Shown here one piece after another: positions 21,968 to 30,201 of a DNA stretch of 46,193 nt. The first letter of the stretch is position 1. Every line of letters begins with the position of its first letter. Both the position numbers and the translations under genes were made by a program. Under the pieces are notes generated by a model. The model did no database searches, had not been told where the DNA came from, and saw only the letters and a program-made list of their open reading frames with translations. The stretch is from assembly GCA_021296375.1 (NCBI GenBank), contig JAGWAQ010000006.1, forward strand, positions 1 through 46,193, written 5' to 3'. The DNA comes from Alphaproteobacteria bacterium. GTDB taxonomy: Bacteria > Pseudomonadota > Alphaproteobacteria > Puniceispirillales > UBA1172.

Positions 21968-23302
21968 TCACACCATCTCAGCGGAAAGACTGTTCTGGTG
22001 CGCATCTGTTATCCGTAAAGACACTATATCACCAATTTCACCTGTTGTGGCAGGGAAATGCACCGCCTGCATCCAGGGGCTTCGTCCGGCCTTCTGATTG
22101 TCCTTATTGGCGGGACGTTCGATCAGCACATCCATGACATCCCCGACCTTGGCTTTATTGAACGCCAGCTGCTGGGCGTTGATCAATTGCTGAAGCCCGG
22201 CGAGGCGTTCGGATTTAACGCCTTCATCGACCTGATCATCACGCATCGACGCCGGGGTCCCGGGGCGAGGGGAATATTTAAAGGAATAGGCGGAAGCATA
22301 ACCGACGCGATCGATCAGGTTAAGGGTATCGGCGAAATCGCGATCGGTTTCACCGGGAAAGCCAACAATAAAATCGCCGCTCAAGGCCATGTCAGGGCAA
22401 ACGTCACGCAACTGGTCAATAATGCGGAAATAATCATCACGGCTGTGGTGACGGTTCATGGCATCAAGAATCCGGTCGGAGCCTGCCTGAACCGGCAAAT
22501 GCAGATACGGCATCAATTGCGGAATCTCGGCATGGGCATGGATCAAATCAAGGGTCATGTCCTTGGGGTGTGAGGTGGTGTAGCGAAGACGCTTCAACCC
22601 GTCGATCTCCGCCAGCTCACGCAGAAGACGGGCGAAATCCCAGTCACGGCCATCAGGCGCTTCCCCCGCCCAGGCGTTCACATTCTGCCCCAACAGGCTG
22701 AGCTCAACGGAGCCATTGTCAACCAACCGCCGGGCTTCCGTCAGGATGGAGGCGGCGGGACGCGAGAATTCCGCCCCGCGGGTATACGGCACGACGCAGA
22801 AGGTGCAAAATTTATCACACCCTTCCTGAACCGAAAGAAACGCCGCCGGACCACGGGGGGTATGCTCTTCGGGCAGGAAATCAAACTTGTCCTCAACAGG
22901 AAAATCCGTGTCGATGACGGCATTGCGGGAGGCGGGGTCAATATCGGTGATCAGCTCCGGCAGGCGGTGATAGGCCTGCGGCCCCACCACGACATCAACC
23001 CAGGGGGCGCGGCGGCTGATTTCCTGGCCTTCGGCCTGGGCAACGCAACCCGCAACGGCGATCTTCACGTCACGACCCTGCAGCCGCTGACCTTCTTTCC
23101 ATTTCCGCAAACGGCCAAGTTCCGAGAACACTTTTTCCGCCGCTTTTTCACGAATATGGCAGGTGTTGATGATGACCATATCGGCATCGGTGGCATTATC
23201 GCTGGCGCTGTACCCGAGGGGCGCCAGAACATCTGCCATGCGGTCCGAATCATAGACATTCATCTGACAGCCATAGGTTTTAATATGCAGTTTTTTAGCC
23301 AT
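21968..23302 (-). CDS. miaB: tRNA-2-methylthio-N6-dimethylallyladenosine synthase MiaB
   Basis: 444 aa; [30 protein letters not shown] radical-SAM motif, C-terminal TRAM. Confidence 0.97.
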   Translation of the reverse strand: MAKKLHIKTYGCQMNVYDSDRMADVLAPLGYSASDNATDADMVIINTCHIREKAAEKVFSELGRLRKWKEGQRLQGRDVKIAVAGCVAQAEGQEISRRAPWVDVVVGPQAYHRLPELITDIDPASRNAVIDTDFPVEDKFDFLPEEHTPRGPAAFLSVQEGCDKFCTFCVVPYTRGAEFSRPAASILTEARRLVDNGSVELSLLGQNVNAWAGEAPDGRDWDFARLLRELAEIDGLKRLRYTTSHPKDMTLDLIHAHAEIPQLMPYLHLPVQAGSDRILDAMNRHHSRDDYFRIIDQLRDVCPDMALSGDFIVGFPGETDRDFADTLNLIDRVGYASAYSFKYSPRPGTPASMRDDQVDEGVKSERLAGLQQLINAQQLAFNKAKVGDVMDVLIERPANKDNQKAGRSPWMQAVHFPATTGEIGDIVSLRITDAHQNSLSAEMV

Positions 23303-23311
23303 ATCGACCTC

Positions 23312-23785
23312 TTAGGACGCTGTCCCGGTTATGTCAATGTGAAACGGCGGTTTCCGCTCATGCTTGGTGTTTTCGGCATCATTTTCGGCATCATTTTCGG
23401 CATCATTATTTGGGCCTGCGGGGTAATAGCCTTTGCGGCGGCCAACTTCAACAAACCCCGCCTTGCGGTAAAGGCGCTGGGCGATGGTGTTATCCGCCCG
23501 CACTTCAAGACGACAGCCCTTGCGCCCGAAGTCCTGGCGAAACCGCGCCAGCAAATCCTGGCCAATCCCCCGCCGGCGGTGATCAGGATGAACGCTGATC
23601 TGGATCACCTCACCATCCTGATCAATCGACCAGCCGGTGATGAACCCCCGCATCTGCCCGTCTTCTTCAAACGCCAACCCCGCAAAAGCCGGTTTCATCA
23701 ACAGGCGGGGAAGGCCGCTTGTGTCCTCCGACGGTTCAATCGCCGCCATGGCAGGCCCGTCATCAGGGCGAAGCGGCCTGATCAT
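23312..23785 (-). CDS. rimI: Ribosomal-protein-alanine N-acetyltransferase RimI-like GNAT
   Basis: 157 aa; QISVHPDHRRRGIGQDLLARF GNAT motif; adjacent to tsaB; tail NDAENDAENDAEN. Confidence 0.85.
   Translation of the reverse strand: MIRPLRPDDGPAMAAIEPSEDTSGLPRLLMKPAFAGLAFEEDGQMRGFITGWSIDQDGEVIQISVHPDHRRRGIGQDLLARFRQDFGRKGCRLEVRADNTIAQRLYRKAGFVEVGRRKGYYPAGPNNDAENDAENDAENTKHERKPPFHIDITGTAS
23370..23405. repeat. 12-bp tandem repeat x3 (TTTTCGGCATCA) in rimI 3' end
   Basis: Three perfect copies at 23370, 23382, 23394; encodes (D-A-E-N)n. Confidence 0.95.
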
Positions 23786-24507
23786 GATGATTTCGGGGTG
23801 CTGATCAACGGCGGGGCAAGGTAAAGCGGCTCCAGCCCGTCATTGACCGCCGGAAACGCATGGTGATACCGGCATAAATCCGCCGCCAGAGGAGCGAAAG
23901 CCGCCCCCGGGCGGGCGGGGAGGCCCTCGCCGGTCAACCGTTGCGCCAGGGTATCGGCATCATGACCATTGATAACAAGGTGATGGCCTTCAGTCTGTGA
24001 TTTCACCATCAGGGTGTTGGACATCAGGGTGTTGGCCATCAGGGTTTGGGAAAGCTCGACCAGATCATCAGCCTGACCATCCTGAACATCGCCGAGGGCC
24101 TCGCCATCAGGTGAAAACGCCTGGAAATAAAGCGATTTGCGGCGACTGTCGATGACGCTGATCACCGGCGACTGGCCATCGGCATCATGCCTCGCCATCG
24201 CCGCCAGAGACGACAGCCCCACCGGCGCAAGCCCGAGGGAAAGCCCCAGACCTTTGGCGGCCGCAAGAGCCACACGAATGCCGGTAAAAGAACCGGGGCC
24301 ACGCCCCGCCACGATGACGCCAATATCACCAAACCCCACACTCGCCTGGGTGAGGGCATCCCTTGCCAGGGTGATGATCCAGGCGGCATGGCCATGGGCC
24401 GCTTCATGGCGGGCCTGGGCCAGCACATCACCACCTCTCGCGACCGCGACCGAAGCCATGCCCGCACTTGAATCCAGCGCCAATGTGATGACAGATTGAG
24501 CGGACAT
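23782..24507 (-). CDS. tsaB: tRNA threonylcarbamoyladenosine biosynthesis protein TsaB
   Basis: 241 aa; ALDSSAGMASVAVARGGDVLAQ, VIVAGRGPGSFTGIRVALAAAKGL. Confidence 0.94.
   Translation of the reverse strand: MSAQSVITLALDSSAGMASVAVARGGDVLAQARHEAAHGHAAWIITLARDALTQASVGFGDIGVIVAGRGPGSFTGIRVALAAAKGLGLSLGLAPVGLSSLAAMARHDADGQSPVISVIDSRRKSLYFQAFSPDGEALGDVQDGQADDLVELSQTLMANTLMSNTLMVKSQTEGHHLVINGHDADTLAQRLTGEGLPARPGAAFAPLAADLCRYHHAFPAVNDGLEPLYLAPPLISTPKSS
24006..24050. repeat. 15-bp tandem repeat x3 (CCATCAGGGTGTTGG) in tsaB
   Basis: CCATCAGGGTGTTGG, ACATCAGGGTGTTGG, CCATCAGGGTTTGGG; encodes QTLMANTLMSNTLM. Confidence 0.92.
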
Positions 24508-24614
24508 GCCCGAAATCCTATAATAATGAAAATCACGTTGCAGGTGATGACGTTAATGGTGACGTCAATTCAAGGCTTTGGTATAACAAAAGCCAGACCA
24601 ATTAGGAATAATCT

Positions 24615-25667
24615 ATGTTGAACGCAAACCTTGCCTTCGTTAATCAAATTGCACGTCGCGCCAGCCGGTTTCTTCTGGCCGTGATGATGAGTTGCACCGC
24701 CGGGGTGGCCATGGCCGCTGATCATGCGTCGGTTGTCATGTACCATCGCTTTGGGGCGGTCAACCTGCCGTCCACCAACACGACCCTTGAGCAATTTGAA
24801 AGCCATCTGGCCGAACTGGCGTCAGGGCCGTATCAGGTCATGCCCCTGATCGACATCACCACCGCTATTATTAATGGCGAGGAATTGCCCGATTACGCGG
24901 TCGCCATCACTGTCGATGACGCGTTTATCTCGCTTTACAAAGAGGCCTGGCCACGGCTTAAGGAATACGGTTTTCCGGTGACGGTGTTTGTCGCCACCAA
25001 TGCCATTGATCGCGGCTTGCGCGGCTACGCCAGCTGGGACCAGCTGCGGGAAATGCAGGCCCAGGGGGTGGATTTTGGCAGCCAAACCCACACCCATCCG
25101 CATATGCACAGAATCGATGTTGAAACAGGCCGTCAGGAAATCCTCACCTCCAACAACCGATTTATCGAAGAGCTGGGGATCAAGCCGCAACTCTTCGCCT
25201 ATCCTTATGGGGAATACACCCCGGAAATCCGTGACATGATCAAGGAATCCGGGTTTATCGCGGCCTTTGGCCAGCATTCCGGCATCATGCACAAGACCCA
25301 GAATCATTTTGAATTCCCCCGCTTTGCCTTTAACGAAGCCTATGGGGATTTGAACCGCTTCAAACTTGCCATTAACGCGCTGCCCATCCCTGCTGTTGAT
25401 GTTTCACCCGAAAGCATGGTGCTTGATGAAAACCCGCCGCTTTACGGCTTTACCATCAATGAGGAGATCGGCCCCCTTAACCGCGTGGCGTGTTTTGCCT
25501 CTCGCATGGGCAAGGTTCAGACCATTGTGCTGGATCGACGGATTGAGGTGCGCTTGCCTGATGCCATTACCGGCACCCGTGGCCGCATCAACTGCACCAT
25601 GCCGCATTTCGTCAATGGCGAGGAAACCGGGCGCTGGCGTTGGCTGGGCCGCCAGTGGCTTCCCTAA
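24615..25667 (+). CDS. Polysaccharide deacetylase (NodB-like) family secreted protein
   Basis: 350 aa; signal peptide, VVMYHRFG, AITVDDAFISLYKEAWPRLKEYGFPVTVFVAT, GSQTHTHPHM, FAYPYGEYTPEIRDMIKESGF. Confidence 0.88.
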   Translation: MLNANLAFVNQIARRASRFLLAVMMSCTAGVAMAADHASVVMYHRFGAVNLPSTNTTLEQFESHLAELASGPYQVMPLIDITTAIINGEELPDYAVAITVDDAFISLYKEAWPRLKEYGFPVTVFVATNAIDRGLRGYASWDQLREMQAQGVDFGSQTHTHPHMHRIDVETGRQEILTSNNRFIEELGIKPQLFAYPYGEYTPEIRDMIKESGFIAAFGQHSGIMHKTQNHFEFPRFAFNEAYGDLNRFKLAINALPIPAVDVSPESMVLDENPPLYGFTINEEIGPLNRVACFASRMGKVQTIVLDRRIEVRLPDAITGTRGRINCTMPHFVNGEETGRWRWLGRQWLP

Positions 25668-25700
25668 GGCGCGTGGCTGAATAAAGGAATTGCCTTTACG

Positions 25701-26801
25701 TCATTTTGTTGACAGCACGGCGTTTTCGTAATTGCGGAAATTATTCTTCGTGATAAGCGAGAACAGTTTGCTGACATAGACCTCGCCTTCTTCGGAATAG
25801 GAGGTCAGGGTTTTGATCATATCCGCTATATCCGCATCTGGATTGCCGCGGGCTTTGCGGAAGTCGTCATAGGACCGGTGGGTGTTGAGATTGTGCATAT
25901 AGGCCCGCACCGAATCAAACAGGGTGACAAAAGACCGAACGACGGCATTTTCATATTTTGACTGGCTGGGGCGGATGCCCTGGTCCCGTGACCACGCCCA
26001 TTGCCCGAACAGCGCATTGCCCTGAACCGAAAACCGTGATGTCCCCCAACCGCTTTCGATCGCCGCTTGCGCCAGCGCCAGTGAAACCGGAACCGTGTCC
26101 ACCCGTTCCAGCAGGGCCGCGCGGATCTCCTCAATATCATCAGAACCGGTGGTGTAACGATAAAGCTCAGCCCATTTGCGCAGACGCTTCAAATCGCCTT
26201 TATCGGCGGCTTGTTCAACCAGGCGGCGGCGCTCTTCAAGCTCAGCGTTCGCGCGCAGGATCAGCGGCAGGATAATGGCGACAAAACGTTTCTTGCGCTG
26301 GGTCACCGACAGGCGCTCAAGCTCCGGTAAACTGGCGAGATAGACCGGCTCTATTTCCAGCACCGCCCCTGACGCCTCGGGAAGATCGGGCAGTTCAGGC
26401 AAGGCGGTTGGCGGCACGATGCTATCCTCTTGAGGAATATTGGCGGCCAGGGTTGTTCGGTTTGACGTGTCGGTTTCAGGCGAAGCCTCACCGGCGGGTT
26501 TATCCGCAAATGACAATAACACCGCGCTATCGGTCAGGTCGTCAGGCAGAAGGGTTGATGACGATAAATCAGCAAACGCCAACACCGGCGGCGGCGACAA
26601 CAAGGCTTCAAGCTCCTGGCGGCGCGCTTCTGACAAGACGGAGGTTGATGGCGCTGAAACGGTTTTGACTTCAGGTTCGTAATAGCCGGTTTCAAAGGCC
26701 GGCGGCTTAAACCCGAACAGCCCTGCCACGCCCAGTTGCACCGCGATCAGCACCAGGGCTGCGATCATCAAATTCCGGTTAAATGAGGACGGTGACGCCA
26801 T
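25701..26801 (-). CDS. Bax-like glucosaminidase-domain protein, membrane-anchored
   Basis: 366 aa; N-terminal TM; C-terminal ALAQAAIESGWGTSRFSVQGNALFGQWAW...VRSFVTLFDSVRAYMHNLNTHRSYDDFRKAR. Confidence 0.88.
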   Translation of the reverse strand: MASPSSFNRNLMIAALVLIAVQLGVAGLFGFKPPAFETGYYEPEVKTVSAPSTSVLSEARRQELEALLSPPPVLAFADLSSSTLLPDDLTDSAVLLSFADKPAGEASPETDTSNRTTLAANIPQEDSIVPPTALPELPDLPEASGAVLEIEPVYLASLPELERLSVTQRKKRFVAIILPLILRANAELEERRRLVEQAADKGDLKRLRKWAELYRYTTGSDDIEEIRAALLERVDTVPVSLALAQAAIESGWGTSRFSVQGNALFGQWAWSRDQGIRPSQSKYENAVVRSFVTLFDSVRAYMHNLNTHRSYDDFRKARGNPDADIADMIKTLTSYSEEGEVYVSKLFSLITKNNFRNYENAVLSTK

Positions 26802-26826
26802 AAATTGCGGGCCTTAAAGACATAAA

Positions 26827-27375
26827 TCAGCCGTTATCGGCACGGACCTCTTGAACTTCAGGGATATAATGGCGCAGCATGTTTTCGATCCCCATTTTAA
26901 GAGTGGCGGTCGAGCTTGGGCAGCCTTGGCAAGCCCCGCGCATGAACAAGGTCACGACACCTTCTTCAAAAGATTTGAAAACAATATCGCCGCCATCCAT
27001 CGCCACCGCCGGCCGAACCCGGGTGTCGAGCAGATGCTTGATTTGCTTGACGGTGTCATCGTCATCGCTGTCGTCATCTTCGTCTTCGCCATCTTCGATC
27101 ACCGCCATGCCGCTGGCAAAATGTTCCATGATGGCGGACAACACGCCAGGCTTGATGGTGAACCATTCACGGCTGTCGTCTTTGGTGATGGAGACAAAGT
27201 CACTACCGAGGAAAACACCGCTTACCCCGTCAACCGCGAACAACCGCCGCGCCAGAGGGGAGCGTGATGCTTCGGAAATATCAGAAAAATGCGCGGTATC
27301 CGTCGCCATCACGTCAACACCTGGAATAAACTTAAGGGTGGCGGGATTCGGGGTATCTTCTGTTTGAATGAACAT
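26827..27375 (-). CDS. NifU-family Fe-S scaffold/carrier protein (Nfu type)
   Basis: From MFIQTEDTPNPATLKFIPG; C-terminal GACQGCPSSTATLKMGIENMLRHYIPEV CxxC motif. Confidence 0.93.
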   Translation of the reverse strand: MFIQTEDTPNPATLKFIPGVDVMATDTAHFSDISEASRSPLARRLFAVDGVSGVFLGSDFVSITKDDSREWFTIKPGVLSAIMEHFASGMAVIEDGEDEDDDSDDDDTVKQIKHLLDTRVRPAVAMDGGDIVFKSFEEGVVTLFMRGACQGCPSSTATLKMGIENMLRHYIPEVQEVRADNG

Positions 27376-27417
27376 CTCGCATGCTCCTCTAAAAAGGGGT
27401 CTGTGCTTTACAGTCTT

Positions 27418-27446
27418 AATATAAGGACATGTCCGTCCAAGTACAA
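27418..27446 (-). promoter_or_regulatory. Predicted nifU-like gene promoter with palindromic spacer
   Basis: Minus TTGTAC-N17-TATATT; spacer contains perfect palindrome GGACATGTCC (27425-27434). Confidence 0.35.
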
Positions 27447-27499
27447 CCACCGCTGATGATTTCAGGCCTGTGGCCATGATTGTCATCAGCAAAGAGAAG

Positions 27500-28510
27500 T
27501 TAACCGAGGCTGGACCCCAAAAACCCTGTCAGGCGACGAACATCCGCCAGCACAGGCCGGGCAATGGCATGGGCACGTTCCGCCCCGTCATCAAGAATGG
27601 CGTCGATTTGCGCCGGATCCTGCATATATGTTGTCATCTGGGCGGTGATCGGCGCCAGTTTGGCGATCGCCACATCCGCCAGCGCCGGTTTAAACGCGCC
27701 AAAACCCTGACCGCCGAATTGCGTCAGCACATCCTCTTCGCTGATCTCCGCCAGAGCGGCATAAATCGACACCAGATTGCGGGCTTCAGGACGCCCTTCC
27801 AGGCCTTCGATTTCCGATGGCAGGGGTTGCGGGTCTGTTTTGGCTTTCTTGATCTTGGTCATGATCGCGTCGGCATCATCGGTCATGGTGATGCGGGAGT
27901 ATTCCGACGGGTCGGATTTGCTCATTTTTGCGGTGCCGTCACGCAGGCTCATCACCCGTGTCGCCTTGCCGAGAATCTGCGGTTCCGGCTGAGGGAAGAA
28001 CTCCTCACCAAACATCGCGTTGAACGCCTGGGCAATATCACGCGTCAGCTCAAGGTGCTGCTTCTGGTCATCACCAACAGGGACATGGGTGGCTTTATAG
28101 GCCAGAATATCCGCCGCCATCAGGGTCGGGTAGGCGTAAAGACCGACGGTGGCGTTCTCGCGGTTTTTGCCGGCCTTTTCCTTGAACTGCGTCATGCGGT
28201 TAAGCCAGCCAAGACGCGCCACGCAATTAAAAATCCAGGCCAGTTCAGCGTGTTGAGGCACCCGCGACTGGTTAAAGAGAATAGAGCGTTTCGGGTCAAT
28301 CCCTGCCGCCAGAACCGAGGCCGCCACTTCACGGGTGCTTTGCCGCAATTCAGCAGGGTCCTGCGGAACAGTGATGGCATGCAGATCCACCACGCAATAG
28401 ACGCACTCAAAGTCATCCTGAAGGCGAACCCAGTTCTGAATGGCCCCAAGGTAATTCCCGAGGTGAAGATTACCTGTCGGCTGAATGCCGGAAAAAATAC
28501 GCTTATCCAT
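27500..28510 (-). CDS. trpS: Tryptophan--tRNA ligase
   Basis: [40 protein letters not shown] motif. Confidence 0.97.
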   Translation of the reverse strand: MDKRIFSGIQPTGNLHLGNYLGAIQNWVRLQDDFECVYCVVDLHAITVPQDPAELRQSTREVAASVLAAGIDPKRSILFNQSRVPQHAELAWIFNCVARLGWLNRMTQFKEKAGKNRENATVGLYAYPTLMAADILAYKATHVPVGDDQKQHLELTRDIAQAFNAMFGEEFFPQPEPQILGKATRVMSLRDGTAKMSKSDPSEYSRITMTDDADAIMTKIKKAKTDPQPLPSEIEGLEGRPEARNLVSIYAALAEISEEDVLTQFGGQGFGAFKPALADVAIAKLAPITAQMTTYMQDPAQIDAILDDGAERAHAIARPVLADVRRLTGFLGSSLG

Positions 28511-28626
28511 TGTGGTTCTCATCTGCGTTTAAGGCGTTGGAGGTTTTAACAGAACATCCCTTAGTCTTTTTACGGTGCCGACAGCAAGGGTCAAGGAAAA
28601 GGGTAATATGAGGGCGTTTTTCTGAA

Positions 28627-30201
28627 TTACTTTTGCCGCATGGTTTTGCGCAAATCCCGTGGCATGGCCCCCGTCACCATGCCAGCGGCGAAATAAACAG
28701 CCGTGCCAATGCCTATCATCGCCAGAAGCCCGAAAGCGTCAGCGAAAATTCCGCTATAGACCCGTTGATCATCAACCACCGGCTTGACCAGATACAGCAC
28801 CACCCCCATCACCGCCGTTGCCAGCAGAACCGACGGCAATGACCCCGCCACATCCCCGTCAAGACGCCCGCGCCGCACCAGCAGCACCAGCATGATCACC
28901 ACCGACAGCCATGACGCCAGTGACGTGGCCAGGGCCAGCCCCGCGACGCCAAGCACCTGCATCAGGATAACGCTGGCGACAAGGTTAAACATCACCGTCA
29001 GCATCGCTATTTTAAGGGGGGTTTTGGGGTCATTGGCGGCATAAAAGGACGGCTGGAAAATTTTGGCCAGCACAAAGGCCGGGATACCCACCGCATAGGC
29101 CATCAACACCTGCGCGGTTGGTGAAATCATCGCCGCGCTAAACGCACCATAGCCAAACAACCCGCCAATAATATGTTCCGACAGCACGATAGCCCCGACC
29201 ATCGCCGGAAGGGCAAAGAACATCCCGAGACGGACACCGCGCGCCAGCACCGCCCGCACTTCGGTTTTATCGCCAGCCGCTTCGAGCCGTGATAAGCGCG
29301 GCAACAACGCCGTCCCAAGGGCAATGCCGATCACCCCCAGGGGCAATTGCGCAATGCGATCGGCGTAATAAAGCGATGAAATCGCCCCGACAGGCATCAG
29401 GGAGGCCAGGATCGTGTCCACCAGAAGGTTAAGCTGCATTCCCCCCGCCCCGAGCGCGGCGGCAAAAAACTGCCGCCACATGGCTTTTCCGGCCGCGCTG
29501 CTGTTCGGCCAGCACCCCCAACGCGGACGTTTATCAATCGCCACCAGCATCCGCTGCATCAGCAGCATTTGCAGCACCCCGGCAACCGGCACGGCAATGG
29601 CGATCGGCACGGCGCCATAAGCCGCCGATAACGACGCCAGAAGCGCCCCCAGGATCAGCATTATATTCAGGATAATCGGCGCCGCCGCCCCCCCGAGAAA
29701 GCGGTTATTGGCGTTCGTCAGGGCGGCCCAGAACGCCACCATCGACACCATCGGCAAAAACGGCATGGTGATGCGTGCCAGGGTAACGGCGTCATTAAAC
29801 CGCGCGCCGTCTTTATCAAAACCCGGGGCCAACAGGCTGATGACAACCGGCATCATCAGCTCAAGCGCAAGGGTGAAGACCACCAGCCCCCACAGCAAGG
29901 TCAGTTGGATTTCTTCAGCCAGTCGCGCCGCCGCGCTGGGCCCACCTGATTTTTCCGCTTTTGCATAGGCCGGCAGAAACGCATTGGTGACGGCCCCTTC
30001 CGCCGTCAACCGGCGGAACAGATTGGGCAATTTGAAGGCGACGAAAAAAGCATCGGCCAACGGCCCGGCGCCAATCGCCATGGCGAGAATCACATCACGG
30101 CCAAACCCCAGCAACCTGCTGATGGCCGTCAAGCCGCCGATCTGCCAAACGGCACCAAAAAAACTCGGCCCCGATGACCCGGGTGATGATGATGAACTCA
30201 T
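28627..30201 (-). CDS. murJ: Lipid II flippase MurJ (MviN)
   Basis: 524 aa; ISRLLGFGRDVILAMAIGAGPLADAFFVAFKLPNLFRRLTAEGAVTNAFLPAY. Confidence 0.96.
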   Translation of the reverse strand: MSSSSSPGSSGPSFFGAVWQIGGLTAISRLLGFGRDVILAMAIGAGPLADAFFVAFKLPNLFRRLTAEGAVTNAFLPAYAKAEKSGGPSAAARLAEEIQLTLLWGLVVFTLALELMMPVVISLLAPGFDKDGARFNDAVTLARITMPFLPMVSMVAFWAALTNANNRFLGGAAAPIILNIMLILGALLASLSAAYGAVPIAIAVPVAGVLQMLLMQRMLVAIDKRPRWGCWPNSSAAGKAMWRQFFAAALGAGGMQLNLLVDTILASLMPVGAISSLYYADRIAQLPLGVIGIALGTALLPRLSRLEAAGDKTEVRAVLARGVRLGMFFALPAMVGAIVLSEHIIGGLFGYGAFSAAMISPTAQVLMAYAVGIPAFVLAKIFQPSFYAANDPKTPLKIAMLTVMFNLVASVILMQVLGVAGLALATSLASWLSVVIMLVLLVRRGRLDGDVAGSLPSVLLATAVMGVVLYLVKPVVDDQRVYSGIFADAFGLLAMIGIGTAVYFAAGMVTGAMPRDLRKTMRQK

